Notes: generated from the letters alone by a model not told the origin. A stretch of 64,000 nucleotides of DNA from Bacillota bacterium (GCA_023393065.1 JAEWMX010000015.1:124001-188000); one strand, 5' to 3'. Shown: positions 51,496 through 60,503, counted from the first letter of the stretch. Made by a program: numbers and translations.

Positions 51496-54223
51496 CGCAA
51501 TTCTCCTTCAAGACATCAAGGCAACGCGAACACACCTCGTGTTCTTCGTGATGATGCAGTTCGCTTACATAATTCCAGCAGCGCGGACACTTATGACCTT
51601 CAGCTCTTTTAACCAGGACTTCGCCCGAGGTGTCGAAATCAACTTTTGATACGACAAAGAGACGGGCCAGTTCAACTCCATTTTTATCAAGCCCCAACTT
51701 TTTTAGCAACTTGTCGCCTGAGGGCAAGCTCACTTTCGCTTCTTGCGAGGAGCCGATCAATCCGGACGAACGGGCTTCTTCAAGCCTCTTTAAAACTACA
51801 TCGCGCAGAGTCATGAAGGATTCGTAATCTTTGATTACATCTAAAGGATAATCTTTAGATAACTTCGGATAATTTAGCAGTTGCACATTATCTTTATCGC
51901 AATGAGGCAAACTGTGATAAATCTCATCCATCGTGAATGGCAAAAAGGGCGTCAGCAAGCGCATCAATGTATCGGTTACTTGATAGATGACATTTTGAAC
52001 CTGAAGCCGCCTTTTTGAAGTTTGGCTATTGCAGTACAAAACATCCTTTGTGATGTCGAGATAAAAAGAAGATAAGTCGCGCGACATAAAAGTGACGATG
52101 CGGCCGATGCCATTACCAAAATCATATTTGTCGAATGAATTAATCGCGTCGTTTTTCACGCTTTCAAGTTCAGCGAGGATAAAGCGGTCCACCACTTCAA
52201 AGTCTTTCATCTTGTCTCTTTCGAGGGTGAATGATGAATTTTCTCCGTTGGCGAGATTGCCGAGTAAAAATTTGAAAGTGTTGCGCACTTTGCGGTACAC
52301 TTCCGCGACTTGCATGATGATGCCTTCGGAAATGCGAACATCCTGCTTGTAGTCGATGGTCGCCGCCCAAAGCCTTAGAATATCGGCTCCGAACTGATTG
52401 GCGACTTTGCTAGGATCGATGCCGTTACCTTTTGATTTTGACATCTTATCCCAGTTTTCGTCGACGACAAAGCCGTGAGTCACGCAATCTTTAAACGGCG
52501 AATGGCCGAAGACGGCCGTCGCGATCGTCAGCGAGGAGTTAAACCATCCTCGGTATTGGTCATTGCCTTCGATATATAGATCCGCTGGGAATTTGAGACC
52601 TCTGTCGCGCATTACGCCATTAAAGGACGAACCGCTGTCAAACCAAACATCCATGATGTCTTTTTCTTTAGAAAAAAGCCCGTTGGGCGAATGCGAATTA
52701 CGGTATCCTTCGGGCAGTAAATCTCTTGCCTCTTTTTCATACCAAATATCACTGCCGTGCGCGGCAAAAAGAGCGATGATGTGGTCGAAGACTTCTTTTT
52801 CGATAATCGGCGAACCATCTTCATTATAAATAATCGGAATGGGCACGCCCCATGCTCTTTGCCGCGAGATGCACCAGTCGGTGCGGTCTTTGATCATGTT
52901 GATCATCCGCGTCTCGCCCCACGTTGGAACCCAATGGACTTTCTTGACTTCGGCCAATAAGCTTTCGCGAATCGGCTCGATCGAGCAAAACCATTGGGGG
53001 GTGGCCCGGAAAATGAGTGGTTTCTTCGTCCGCCAGTCGTGAGGATAGCTGTGCAAGCTCTCACTCTCGGACAAAAGGGCGTTATTTTCCTTGAGCATGG
53101 CCAAGACAACTTTGTTGGCTTCTTCATAGAAGAGGCCGGCCAAGCGCTCTCCCGCCTCGGCCATCATAAAGCCGCGGTCATCGACTGGGCAATAAGGAGC
53201 GATGCCGTATTTCTGGCAGACATTGTAATCGTCGACGCCGTGCCCGGGGGCGGTGTGAACCAAGCCGGTGCCAGCTTCGTTGGTGACATGTTCGCCATTG
53301 ATAACTAATGACAGGCGGTCGTAGAAAGGATGCTTGGCTTTGACGCCGTCCAATTGCTGACCGCTAAAGGATTTAAGCAATTTCATCTCGCCGAGGTCTA
53401 ATTCTTTATTTAAACGCTCTTTAAACTCTTTAAGAAGGACGAGACGGCCCTTCGCGGTTTGATAAAGGCCATACTCAAAGCGGGGATGGACGGAGATGGC
53501 GAGGTTCGCCGGCAAGGTCCAAGGCGTCGTCGTCCAGATGACGAGTTTGTCGCCTTTTTCTAAGACTTCACGACCATCGATGACATCAAAGCTGACGGAG
53601 ATTGATGGAGAGGTGACATCGTAGTATTCAATTTCAGCTTCCGCTAAAGCGGATTCGCTCGATGGCGACCAGTAAACGGGTTTTAAGCCTTTAAAAATCA
53701 AGCCTTTTAAAGCCATCTCGGCAAAGGCTTCGATTTGCCGGGCTTCGTATTTTTTATCGAGAGTGACATATGGATTTTCAAAATCTCCAACGACCCCCAA
53801 ACGCTTGATTTGTTCTTTTTGAATAGCGACTTGTTTGAGAGCGTATTCGCGGCATTTCTGACGGAATTCGACAATCGGTGTCGTCTTGCGGTTGACACCG
53901 AGCTTGGTCACTTGGTTTTCGATGGGAAGTCCGTGTGTGTCCCAGCCAAAAACAAACAGCGTGCGAAACCCCGACATGTGTTTGTAGCGGACGATAAAAT
54001 CCTTTAATAAGCGATTTAACATGTGCCCGCAGTGAATATTGCCGTTCGCATAAGGCGGTCCATCGTGAAGGGCGTATTCTTCCGCTCCTTCTCTTGATTT
54101 GAGCATTGCGCCATATAAATCCTGTTCGTGCCACCGCACTAAAAAAGTCGGTTCCTTGAGATTGAGATTACCTCTCATCTCAAAACTTGTTTTCGGCATC
54201 AATAGTGTTTTCTTCAGTTCCAT
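51488..54223 (-). CDS. ileS: Isoleucyl-tRNA synthetase
   Basis: 911 residues, class I. HIGH motif PPYANGNIHCGHML, CP1 editing domain (TTPWTLPANLAI), KMSKS in WDKMSKSKGNG, and a C-terminal zinc finger CPRCWNYV ... CSRCLDVL. Under T-box control. First gene of ileS-lspA-rluD. Confidence 0.97.
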   Translation of the reverse strand: MELKKTLLMPKTSFEMRGNLNLKEPTFLVRWHEQDLYGAMLKSREGAEEYALHDGPPYANGNIHCGHMLNRLLKDFIVRYKHMSGFRTLFVFGWDTHGLPIENQVTKLGVNRKTTPIVEFRQKCREYALKQVAIQKEQIKRLGVVGDFENPYVTLDKKYEARQIEAFAEMALKGLIFKGLKPVYWSPSSESALAEAEIEYYDVTSPSISVSFDVIDGREVLEKGDKLVIWTTTPWTLPANLAISVHPRFEYGLYQTAKGRLVLLKEFKERLNKELDLGEMKLLKSFSGQQLDGVKAKHPFYDRLSLVINGEHVTNEAGTGLVHTAPGHGVDDYNVCQKYGIAPYCPVDDRGFMMAEAGERLAGLFYEEANKVVLAMLKENNALLSESESLHSYPHDWRTKKPLIFRATPQWFCSIEPIRESLLAEVKKVHWVPTWGETRMINMIKDRTDWCISRQRAWGVPIPIIYNEDGSPIIEKEVFDHIIALFAAHGSDIWYEKEARDLLPEGYRNSHSPNGLFSKEKDIMDVWFDSGSSFNGVMRDRGLKFPADLYIEGNDQYRGWFNSSLTIATAVFGHSPFKDCVTHGFVVDENWDKMSKSKGNGIDPSKVANQFGADILRLWAATIDYKQDVRISEGIIMQVAEVYRKVRNTFKFLLGNLANGENSSFTLERDKMKDFEVVDRFILAELESVKNDAINSFDKYDFGNGIGRIVTFMSRDLSSFYLDITKDVLYCNSQTSKRRLQVQNVIYQVTDTLMRLLTPFLPFTMDEIYHSLPHCDKDNVQLLNYPKLSKDYPLDVIKDYESFMTLRDVVLKRLEEARSSGLIGSSQEAKVSLPSGDKLLKKLGLDKNGVELARLFVVSKVDFDTSGEVLVKRAEGHKCPRCWNYVSELHHHEEHEVCSRCLDVLKENCDG

Positions 54224-54239
54224 AAACTTCCTCTTTCCA

Positions 54240-54445
54240 AAATAAAAGCGTCCTCATCTAAGGACGCAATTCGCGCGGTACCACCTTAGTTTTATGCACA
54301 TTGCATAACCCTTGATATCCGGTAACGTCGGATCGACGGATTCCCTACTCGCTTCAGGTCTCGCTCGGAAGGGATGCCACTTGACCATGATAACCTTGCA
54401 CCAATCGTTATCTCGCTAAATCGTCAAAGGCGTGTCTTCGTCAAC
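54240..54445 (-). ncRNA. T-box leader of ileS
   Basis: T-box sequence AAGGTGGTACCGCG near 54275-54288 followed by the terminator GCGTCCT/AGGACGC with a T-rich tail (54241-54267). About 200 bases of leader. Tandem TATAAT hexamers at 54451-54461 mark the start region; the -35 would lie in the end of the upstream nuclease gene and is not clear. Confidence 0.92.
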
Positions 54446-54468
54446 GCTTTATTATATTATAATACGCG

Positions 54469-56229
54469 TTAAACGGCATTGATTGCAAATCTATTTAAAT
54501 AAAGGGCTCCGCCAGTAAAGCCGCTAAAAGCGATGCGGACTTTTCCTTGATATGTCGTTCCCTCGGGAAGTACAAACTCGTACAGCGTATTATTACCGAT
54601 TGTGCCGATTACCATCGATTGCTGAGGAAACGAATGAGAGCCGATGCTGACATCAATTTTTGGATTAACTCCTGAAGCGGCCGTTGAAGCGACGACATAA
54701 ATGGCTTCGACGTCACTTTTTTCATTGAAGACAAAGGAATTAACCGTTTCTAAATACATCGTTTTAATAGGTTTAGTGCTCGTTCCAAATTGCCGGCCGC
54801 GACCATTCGCGGTGTCGAAATTATATAAAATTCCCGATTCATAGAAGAAATTAAATGCTATTCCCCCTAGTGTCAGCTGATGGACGCCACCATCGCTTTC
54901 GACATTGCGAAACGCAGCGAAAGGATCAGTGCTCGTCAGTGCATAATGATAAGTCGCTAGAAGCGAAGGGTCGGCTTCAATCTCAATCTCGTAGCTTACG
55001 GCCATCTGTTGATATGCGACATCAATGGTCATTTTTCCGATATCGCTTAACACAAACTCGTATCCATCGCTCAGTGAAACGCTAAAGTCGGTGGAATTTA
55101 AAATGGCATTCACCGACAAGTCGTTGTTAACAGTGAACGCTTTTAAGTCATCGGCTTTAGAAAAGGTGTTGCCGACTTGGAAAAGAATGGACAAATCCTT
55201 GATGCCTAAATTGTGAATGCCACTCGCCTGCTTTTCGCCGCCTGCGAGCACGACATCATAATATGATGGACGTATTTTATTTAGCTCTCCGGCTTCGTCT
55301 TGTCTATCGCCGAAAACATAATCGACTAACTCTGGAAAATCGACATAAGGGTTGCGATTCTTTTGAAAAGAATAAACGCCGATATTGTGCTTGTATTCGC
55401 GGCGCGTGACTTCGCCATCGGCCCACTCCAATAAGTCGCTGAGCATGCCGTGTGTTTTACTGCGCGATTCAGAAATCCCTTCGACGACATCGAGGTCATC
55501 GAAGCGAGTTGCCATGTAAAAGATGCCCCGAGCCATCATCGGCTTGTCTTGGAGTCGCGGTTCAAAAACATTAACCCCGACATTTTCGACAGATTGAATC
55601 GCGCGACATCCGGTTTCGTTACCAAAGTAATCGGTCGGATAGATTATCGTTCCCATCTCTTCTGTCACATTGCCAAGGTTTTTGTTGCCGCGCGAGTTAT
55701 TAAGTCTTCCATCAGAGGCGAAAAGATTATGAAAATCACTTCGCATAGCCACGACTAAGTCATCTTCGCTTTCAGGGCGCGTATGATTCGTATCGAAATT
55801 ACCTAGCGTCTGAGCAAATGCGTGTTCGCGCTGCCAACCCTGATTTGAACCGGTGAAAGTGTATGACTTAAGCGGTTGATAGTCGGCATATACTAAATTA
55901 ACGCGGTCAAAATTATCAAACGTCTCATCGGCTTTTTGATTGACCGCCCACCTATCCGAACCATCGAATTCCACTAGTGTGACATCAAAATTAATTAGCT
56001 CATTGAGTTGCTCGCGAAGATCCTCGCCATTTTCCCATGATTCAATAGAATCGTAGTAATCGTTATAGTAGTCTTCATAGATTATGACGGGATCACTTGA
56101 GGTCTCAGTTTGCGAGCTGCTGTCAGTCGTTGACGAAGTGTCGGCGCTCGAGCTCGTATCAGTCGGATTAGGTTCGCATGACGAAAGAATGAGCAAAGCG
56201 CTCAACAAAAACGGAAAAATCTTTGTCAT
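54469..56229 (-). CDS. Lipid-anchored endonuclease I (EndA/Bsn family)
   Basis: 586 residues from the ATG at 56229; the start at 56358 would run back into ftsZ. Lipobox LSSC, then a Thr/Ser/Asp linker. The nuclease domain (about 75-330) shows WQREHAFAQ, FHNLFASDGRLNNSRGNKNLG, the ARGIFYMATRF helix and YSFQKNRNPYVDFPELV, the standard endonuclease I motifs with the catalytic His. A C-terminal beta domain follows. It should degrade DNA or RNA outside the cell. It starts 19 bases after ftsZ and is probably co-transcribed. Confidence 0.92.
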   Translation of the reverse strand: MTKIFPFLLSALLILSSCEPNPTDTSSSADTSSTTDSSSQTETSSDPVIIYEDYYNDYYDSIESWENGEDLREQLNELINFDVTLVEFDGSDRWAVNQKADETFDNFDRVNLVYADYQPLKSYTFTGSNQGWQREHAFAQTLGNFDTNHTRPESEDDLVVAMRSDFHNLFASDGRLNNSRGNKNLGNVTEEMGTIIYPTDYFGNETGCRAIQSVENVGVNVFEPRLQDKPMMARGIFYMATRFDDLDVVEGISESRSKTHGMLSDLLEWADGEVTRREYKHNIGVYSFQKNRNPYVDFPELVDYVFGDRQDEAGELNKIRPSYYDVVLAGGEKQASGIHNLGIKDLSILFQVGNTFSKADDLKAFTVNNDLSVNAILNSTDFSVSLSDGYEFVLSDIGKMTIDVAYQQMAVSYEIEIEADPSLLATYHYALTSTDPFAAFRNVESDGGVHQLTLGGIAFNFFYESGILYNFDTANGRGRQFGTSTKPIKTMYLETVNSFVFNEKSDVEAIYVVASTAASGVNPKIDVSIGSHSFPQQSMVIGTIGNNTLYEFVLPEGTTYQGKVRIAFSGFTGGALYLNRFAINAV

Positions 56230-56248
56230 TATCTTCTTATCGCTATGA

Positions 56249-57391
56249 CTATTCAATGTGTTTATTTTTAAGGAAACTCGGCAAGATGGAGTCTTCGCTT
56301 GCGACTTCGCCGGCCTCGGCTTCCTCAACCTTTGCTTCTTTTTTGGGCTTATCGCCATTCACACCATTAGTTTTTTCGCCATCGGTGCGTTGGAGGCGAA
56401 TTTGCTGCGAGTAATTGGGGACGCTCGTAAAATCGAATTCCTCAGTGAAATCGCTAGCGATGACACTGACGAGAATTTGATCGGTCAATTGATTGTTGAT
56501 GGCGACTCCGAATTTGACATCGATATTATTGCCGGCTGCCTCGATGACCAAATCGACGGCTTCCTGGGCTTCATATAAGCTGACATTCGGACCACACGTC
56601 ACCGAGCATATCGCCCGACGAGCGCCGTTAATACTCGCTTCTAAAAGTGGAGAATTAATCGCGTTTTGGGCAGCTTCTTGAGCCCGATTAGGTCCTTGAC
56701 CTAAGCCAAAACCGATAAGGGAAATTCCAGAATCCTTCAATGTGTTTCTAATATCGGCGAAATCAAGATTGATAATAGCCGGCATCAAAATTAAATCGGT
56801 GACGGTTTTAACCGACTGCGCCAAGACGCGATCCGATTCAGCGAAAGCTTCGGAAATCGGCTGGGTGCCGCTGACCATCAGAAGTTTGTCGTTTGAAACA
56901 ATAATAATTGCATCGACGGCATCTTTTAATTCATTGAGACCTTCGACGGAATTGGCGATGCGCTTTTTGCCTTCGAAAGTAAAAGGACGTGTGACGATTG
57001 CGACGGTCAAAGCACCTTCTTCGCGAGCAACTTGGGCGACGACGGGAGCGGCGCCAGTACCGGTACCTCCGCCCATTCCGGCGGCGATGAACACCATATT
57101 CGCGCCTTTGACGACTTTGCGAATATCTTCGACGGAAGCATTGGCCGCTTCGCGACCGACGCTCGGCTCACCTCCTGCGCCTAATCCGCCGGTGACGGAT
57201 GGGCCGAGGATGATGCGATTGCGAGACTTAGAAGTCGCTAGTGTTTGCCGGTCGGTGTTAGCCACGAAAAATTCGACGGCGCCCAAATCCTCATCAATCA
57301 TTCGATTGACAGCATTATTTCCGGCTCCGCCGACGCCGATGACCACGATGCGGGCAATCGGTTCGAAATTGTCTAGTTCAGATCCTTGCAT
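56249..57391 (-). CDS. ftsZ: Cell division protein FtsZ
   Basis: 380 residues from ATG 57391 (AGGAGG 6 bases upstream; the 57430 start overlaps ftsA). Tubulin-like GTPase forming the division ring. Signature AAGMGGGTGTGAAP, T7 loop NLDFADIR, and a C-terminal tail ILPSFLKNKHIE that fits the FtsA-binding peptide. The linker before it is rich in Lys and Glu. Confidence 0.97.
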   Translation of the reverse strand: MQGSELDNFEPIARIVVIGVGGAGNNAVNRMIDEDLGAVEFFVANTDRQTLATSKSRNRIILGPSVTGGLGAGGEPSVGREAANASVEDIRKVVKGANMVFIAAGMGGGTGTGAAPVVAQVAREEGALTVAIVTRPFTFEGKKRIANSVEGLNELKDAVDAIIIVSNDKLLMVSGTQPISEAFAESDRVLAQSVKTVTDLILMPAIINLDFADIRNTLKDSGISLIGFGLGQGPNRAQEAAQNAINSPLLEASINGARRAICSVTCGPNVSLYEAQEAVDLVIEAAGNNIDVKFGVAINNQLTDQILVSVIASDFTEEFDFTSVPNYSQQIRLQRTDGEKTNGVNGDKPKKEAKVEEAEAGEVASEDSILPSFLKNKHIE

Positions 57392-57401
57392 ATGAGACCT
57401 C

Positions 57402-58619
57402 CTACTTGCGTTCCTTCGCCTCTTTACCACCGCGAGTTAGCGGTGTGACGACGGGACGATCTTCTTCGAGATAGCTTTGATAGCGGTTGTTGGCGAGAAT
57501 GGCTCCGAGCGTATTGACATATGTCTGGTGGCGGGCGCCGATAGCTGTTGGAATGCAAAAATGAATTTTGTTATCAGGAAAAGCCTCGATAATCAGTTCG
57601 TCGAGGCCGCATAGCCTGCCTAGTCCACCACTGATGATAAACGGCATCTTTAAATATTTCTTGTCATAGCCGGACATCAAGGAGTTAATCGCTTGTTTTA
57701 GTGAAACTAAATAATCATAGACGAATTGCTCGGTTACTCGATTCAAATCTTCGGTTGTGTACTCTTTCTCGATGCCATCGAGATCGGTGCTTTTGGCAAT
57801 CGTGGGGTAAAATGACATCGGTCGATGGTCAATTCCGTAACGGCGCTTTAATTTTTCGGCTTCGTCAAAAGGAAGATTAAAACTCGTCATGATCGCCGCT
57901 GTCAAATCCTTACCGCCTTTTTCAAAATAAGTCGAGGCGAACAAAGTGCGGTCGCCGACTAGGCTTACCGTCGTCACTTCGGCACCCATATCTATTAATA
58001 GATAAGAGGTGGGGAGCGATAAATCTTGCGCGAGGAGATATGTCGCGGCATGGGGAGCGACCAGAGCTCTTTTTATGACGATATCAGCTTCTTTAAAAGC
58101 TCTGCGGAAATTTTCGATGACCGAAAAGGGCAATGCATGAATTTTCGCTGAAATCGATAGGGAATTCGATTTTTCGCCGAGTGGCTGAGAGGCGAGGGGG
58201 AGTCCGTTGTCAAGAGCGAAGGCGTCGGGGACGATGTCGACGATTTGACCGCCGTGGGGAATGACTTCCTTACGAACCAAAGATACGACATTCGATATAT
58301 CGATGGCCTCGACTGTTCCGGTCGGAGACACAACATTGGTTGTCTTATCGCTTTGATAAACTTCTAAGCCTAAAGGAGGGAGGAGCAAAATCGCTTCGGA
58401 GATCGTCAATTTAAGTTTGGCGGTCGCGTCTTTAATCTCTTTGATTTCGCGGAGGGCGTCGATTAAACCAATCAAATTGACGATTTGGCCTCGTTCGACA
58501 AAGGCGTCAATTGGTTTACGCATAGCGTAAAGAACAATTGGCTGATTTTCAATTTCATAGCCGACAACCAATTTGATTTCGGCCGATGAGATTTCGATTG
58601 CGGCGATAGGTTTTTCCAT
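57402..58619 (-). CDS. ftsA: Cell division protein FtsA
   Basis: 405 residues, actin-like ATPase that ties FtsZ to the membrane. Recognisable by AAIEISSAEIKLVVG, SHS2 (1C) region, and YLLIDMGAEVTTVSLV ... YFEKGGKDLTAAI. The C-terminus (RPVVTPLTRGGKEAKERK) has no obvious amphipathic membrane-targeting helix, which is unusual. It has its own promoter but no clear Shine-Dalgarno. Confidence 0.92.
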   Translation of the reverse strand: MEKPIAAIEISSAEIKLVVGYEIENQPIVLYAMRKPIDAFVERGQIVNLIGLIDALREIKEIKDATAKLKLTISEAILLLPPLGLEVYQSDKTTNVVSPTGTVEAIDISNVVSLVRKEVIPHGGQIVDIVPDAFALDNGLPLASQPLGEKSNSLSISAKIHALPFSVIENFRRAFKEADIVIKRALVAPHAATYLLAQDLSLPTSYLLIDMGAEVTTVSLVGDRTLFASTYFEKGGKDLTAAIMTSFNLPFDEAEKLKRRYGIDHRPMSFYPTIAKSTDLDGIEKEYTTEDLNRVTEQFVYDYLVSLKQAINSLMSGYDKKYLKMPFIISGGLGRLCGLDELIIEAFPDNKIHFCIPTAIGARHQTYVNTLGAILANNRYQSYLEEDRPVVTPLTRGGKEAKERK

Positions 58620-58639
58620 AGAGAATAATTCTGACTTTA

Positions 58640-58668
58640 ATTATATATATATAAATGGCTTGTGGCAA
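58640..58668 (-). promoter_or_regulatory. Promoter of ftsA-ftsZ-nuclease
   Basis: TTGCCA (58663-58668), 17-base spacer, TATAAT (58640-58645). Leader about 14 bases. Confidence 0.7.
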
Positions 58669-58711
58669 AGGCATTTTTAACAAATAACTACTAAAAAGAT
58701 ACTAATCTAAT

Positions 58712-58738
58712 AAAAAGCCGCATCTTATGATGCAGCTT
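58712..58738 (-). terminator. Terminator after the mraZ-rsmH-small membrane protein genes
   Basis: AGCTGCATC with GATGCGGCT (one G-U), loop of 4, T4-A-TT on the minus strand. It separates this operon from ftsAZ. Confidence 0.85.
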
Positions 58739-58772
58739 GGATGGAGGGAGGTCCGTCCATGATGATCGGTTT

Positions 58773-58955
58773 TTATGGTTCAACGACTTCAGTCGTGTCC
58801 GCTTCGTCGGCCTCAGCTTGACTGGCGGCTATTTTTAAACTGATGGGAATGGAAATGGCAGCAGCTAAGATCGCCAAAATCGAAAAAGCGATAATCGCTC
58901 GACGAAAGCGATAAAACGGAGCTTTGCGATTAAATTTGACGAGCTTGTCTTTCAT
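58773..58955 (-). CDS. 60-residue membrane protein in the ftsL position
   Basis: Basic cytoplasmic start (KDKLVKFNRKAPFYRFRR), one membrane span (AIIAFSILAILAAAISIPI), and a short acidic outside tail. Its place directly after rsmH is that of ftsL, and it has the same topology, but it lacks the long coiled coil of FtsL. It starts 2 bases after the rsmH stop. It could be a reduced FtsL or a lineage-specific division protein. Confidence 0.75.
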   Translation of the reverse strand: MKDKLVKFNRKAPFYRFRRAIIAFSILAILAAAISIPISLKIAASQAEADEADTTEVVEP

Positions 58956-58957
58956 TT

Positions 58958-59899
58958 CTACTCCTTGATGCGTTCGATCGCTCTAAGCTTAGCGCTTCGC
59001 GAGCGTGGATTACGATTCATTTCTTTTAGTGATGGGGTGACGATTTTGCGATGGACTAAGCGGAATCTCGGCATCTCTTCTTCCTTTGGAAGCGAGAAGA
59101 CGTTGCGCCTCGTTCCTTCGACGACGCTCACTTGGCGGAACGCTTCTTTGACGAGGCGATCTTCCAAGGATTGGAAGGAAATTACGACTAGCCGACCACC
59201 GACTTTGAGGAGTTTAAGTGCGTCCTTAATCGTGGTCTCAAGAGCTCCCAGTTCATCATTTACTTCGATACGCAACGCTTGAAATATCTGCTTGGCGGGA
59301 TGTCCTTTTTTAGCCAGTTCCTTCATCGGCTTTGCCGACTTGATGAGGTCAACGAGTTGTTGGGTTGTGGCGACGGGGGCGCTGATTCGCGCTTCGGCGA
59401 TCTTGCGGGCGATTTGATATGCGTACTTATCTTCGCCGTATTCTCCGAAGATGCGCGTCAAGTCCGTGACACTATAAGTATTTACTATCTCATAGGCCGT
59501 TAATGAATTGCGCTCATCCATTCGCATGTCGAGGCGGGCATTGCTCCGATACGAGAAGCCGCGCTCCGAATCATCGAACTGAGGAGAAGAGACACCGAGA
59601 TCCATCAAGATCCCATCAACTTTTTGAATGTTGAGTGTGTATAGTACTTCTTTGAAGTTACGAAAGTTTTCGTGAACTGTCTCGAAGTTGCTACCGATTT
59701 TGGAGAGGGCGATCTTGGAATTTTCAATCGCTTGCGCGTCTTGGTCAATTCCGACGAGCTTGCCCTTACGGTTCAGACGAGCGAGGATTTGACTGGCATG
59801 TCCTGCTCTTCCGAGGGTGAGGTCGACATATATTCCATCAGCCTTAATGTCGAGGGCTTCGATGGCTTCGTCTAGTAAGACGGGGATGTGTTCGTCCAT
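58958..59899 (-). CDS. rsmH: 16S rRNA (cytosine-1402-N4)-methyltransferase
   Basis: 313 residues. SAM-binding GIYVDLTLGRAGHASQIL, DGILMDLGVSSPQFDDSERGF and LDMRMD are family signatures. Formerly mraW. Second gene of the dcw cluster, 6 bases after mraZ. Confidence 0.97.
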   Translation of the reverse strand: MDEHIPVLLDEAIEALDIKADGIYVDLTLGRAGHASQILARLNRKGKLVGIDQDAQAIENSKIALSKIGSNFETVHENFRNFKEVLYTLNIQKVDGILMDLGVSSPQFDDSERGFSYRSNARLDMRMDERNSLTAYEIVNTYSVTDLTRIFGEYGEDKYAYQIARKIAEARISAPVATTQQLVDLIKSAKPMKELAKKGHPAKQIFQALRIEVNDELGALETTIKDALKLLKVGGRLVVISFQSLEDRLVKEAFRQVSVVEGTRRNVFSLPKEEEMPRFRLVHRKIVTPSLKEMNRNPRSRSAKLRAIERIKE

Positions 59900-59905
59900 A
59901 GTCGA

Positions 59906-60328
59906 TTAAACGGGAAGTTTTTCGGCTTTGGCTTCGTAATCTTTTTCGTTTTGTTTAAGATAATTTTCCCAAGCTGCGGCATCCCAGATTTCGAAGTGAT
60001 TGATAACGCCGACGACGACGACACTTCGCGAAATCTTGTAATCGCTTAACAACTTGCTCGGAAGCTGAATGCGGCCTTGAGCGTCCACTTCTAACTCAAC
60101 GACACTTGCTAAGGTGATGCGTTGCACATCACGAGTGTCGCGTTGGTTGTACGAGAGATTTTCTAAGGCGCTGGTCAGTGATTGGAAATCAACCTCTTTA
60201 TAGACGCTGAGGGAGCCTTCATAGCCCTTGAGAACATAAAGGCGGCCGCCGGCTTCATTCCGCATCTTCGCGGGAATCATCAGGCGCCCTTTGTTATCGA
60301 GAGTATGTGAGTAGCTGCCAAAGAACAT
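59906..60328 (-). CDS. mraZ: Transcriptional regulator MraZ
   Basis: 140 residues from ATG 60328; the longer start at 60379 precedes the expected transcription start. Two SpoVT/AbrB-like halves (HTLDNKGRLMIPAKMR and EVDAQGRIQLPSKLL). It binds repeated TGG boxes upstream of its own gene, which are present here. Confidence 0.96.
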   Translation of the reverse strand: MFFGSYSHTLDNKGRLMIPAKMRNEAGGRLYVLKGYEGSLSVYKEVDFQSLTSALENLSYNQRDTRDVQRITLASVVELEVDAQGRIQLPSKLLSDYKISRSVVVVGVINHFEIWDAAAWENYLKQNEKDYEAKAEKLPV

Positions 60329-60333
60329 ATTTA

Positions 60334-60368
60334 CCACTTGCCTCCACTTCGTACCACTTAGCACCCAT
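60334..60368 (-). promoter_or_regulatory. MraZ-binding repeats (MraZ box)
   Basis: Three AGTGG repeats and a fourth, ATGGG, spaced exactly 10 bases apart (cores at 60334, 60344, 60354, 60364), directly downstream of the -10 and over the start site and leader. Confidence 0.85.
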
Positions 60369-60398
60369 ATTATACGCACAACGTTTAAAGCGTGTAAA
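60369..60398 (-). promoter_or_regulatory. Promoter of mraZ-rsmH
   Basis: TTTACA (60393-60398), 18-base spacer, TATAAT (60369-60374). Confidence 0.75.
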
Positions 60399-60402
60399 CA
60401 CC

Positions 60403-60432
60403 AAAAAAAGTCCTAATTGAGACATCAGAACT
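60403..60432 (-). terminator. Terminator after the DUF177 gene
   Basis: AGTTCT with AGGACT (one G-U), 12-base loop, T7. About 70 bases after the DUF177 stop, just before the mraZ promoter. Confidence 0.6.
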
Positions 60433-60446
60433 AAATGATGATAATA

Positions 60447-60464
60447 TGTTTAATTAATTAAACA
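60447..60464. repeat. Perfect 18-bp palindrome
   Basis: TGTTTAATTAATTAAACA between the DUF177 gene and its terminator. AT-rich; an operator or a stabilising 3' hairpin are both possible. Confidence 0.6.
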
Positions 60465-60503
60465 GCAATAATACTTTAGTATTTATTTAGTATATTTTTG
60501 GCA

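Noticed and set aside
56230..56358. Longer endonuclease lipoprotein starting at 56358
   Set aside because: It would overlap ftsZ and place 43 basic residues before a perfect lipoprotein signal peptide.
60329..60379. Longer MraZ starting at 60379
   Set aside because: The extra codons cover the MraZ repeats and lie upstream of the expected transcription start; family members begin MFFGSYSH-like.
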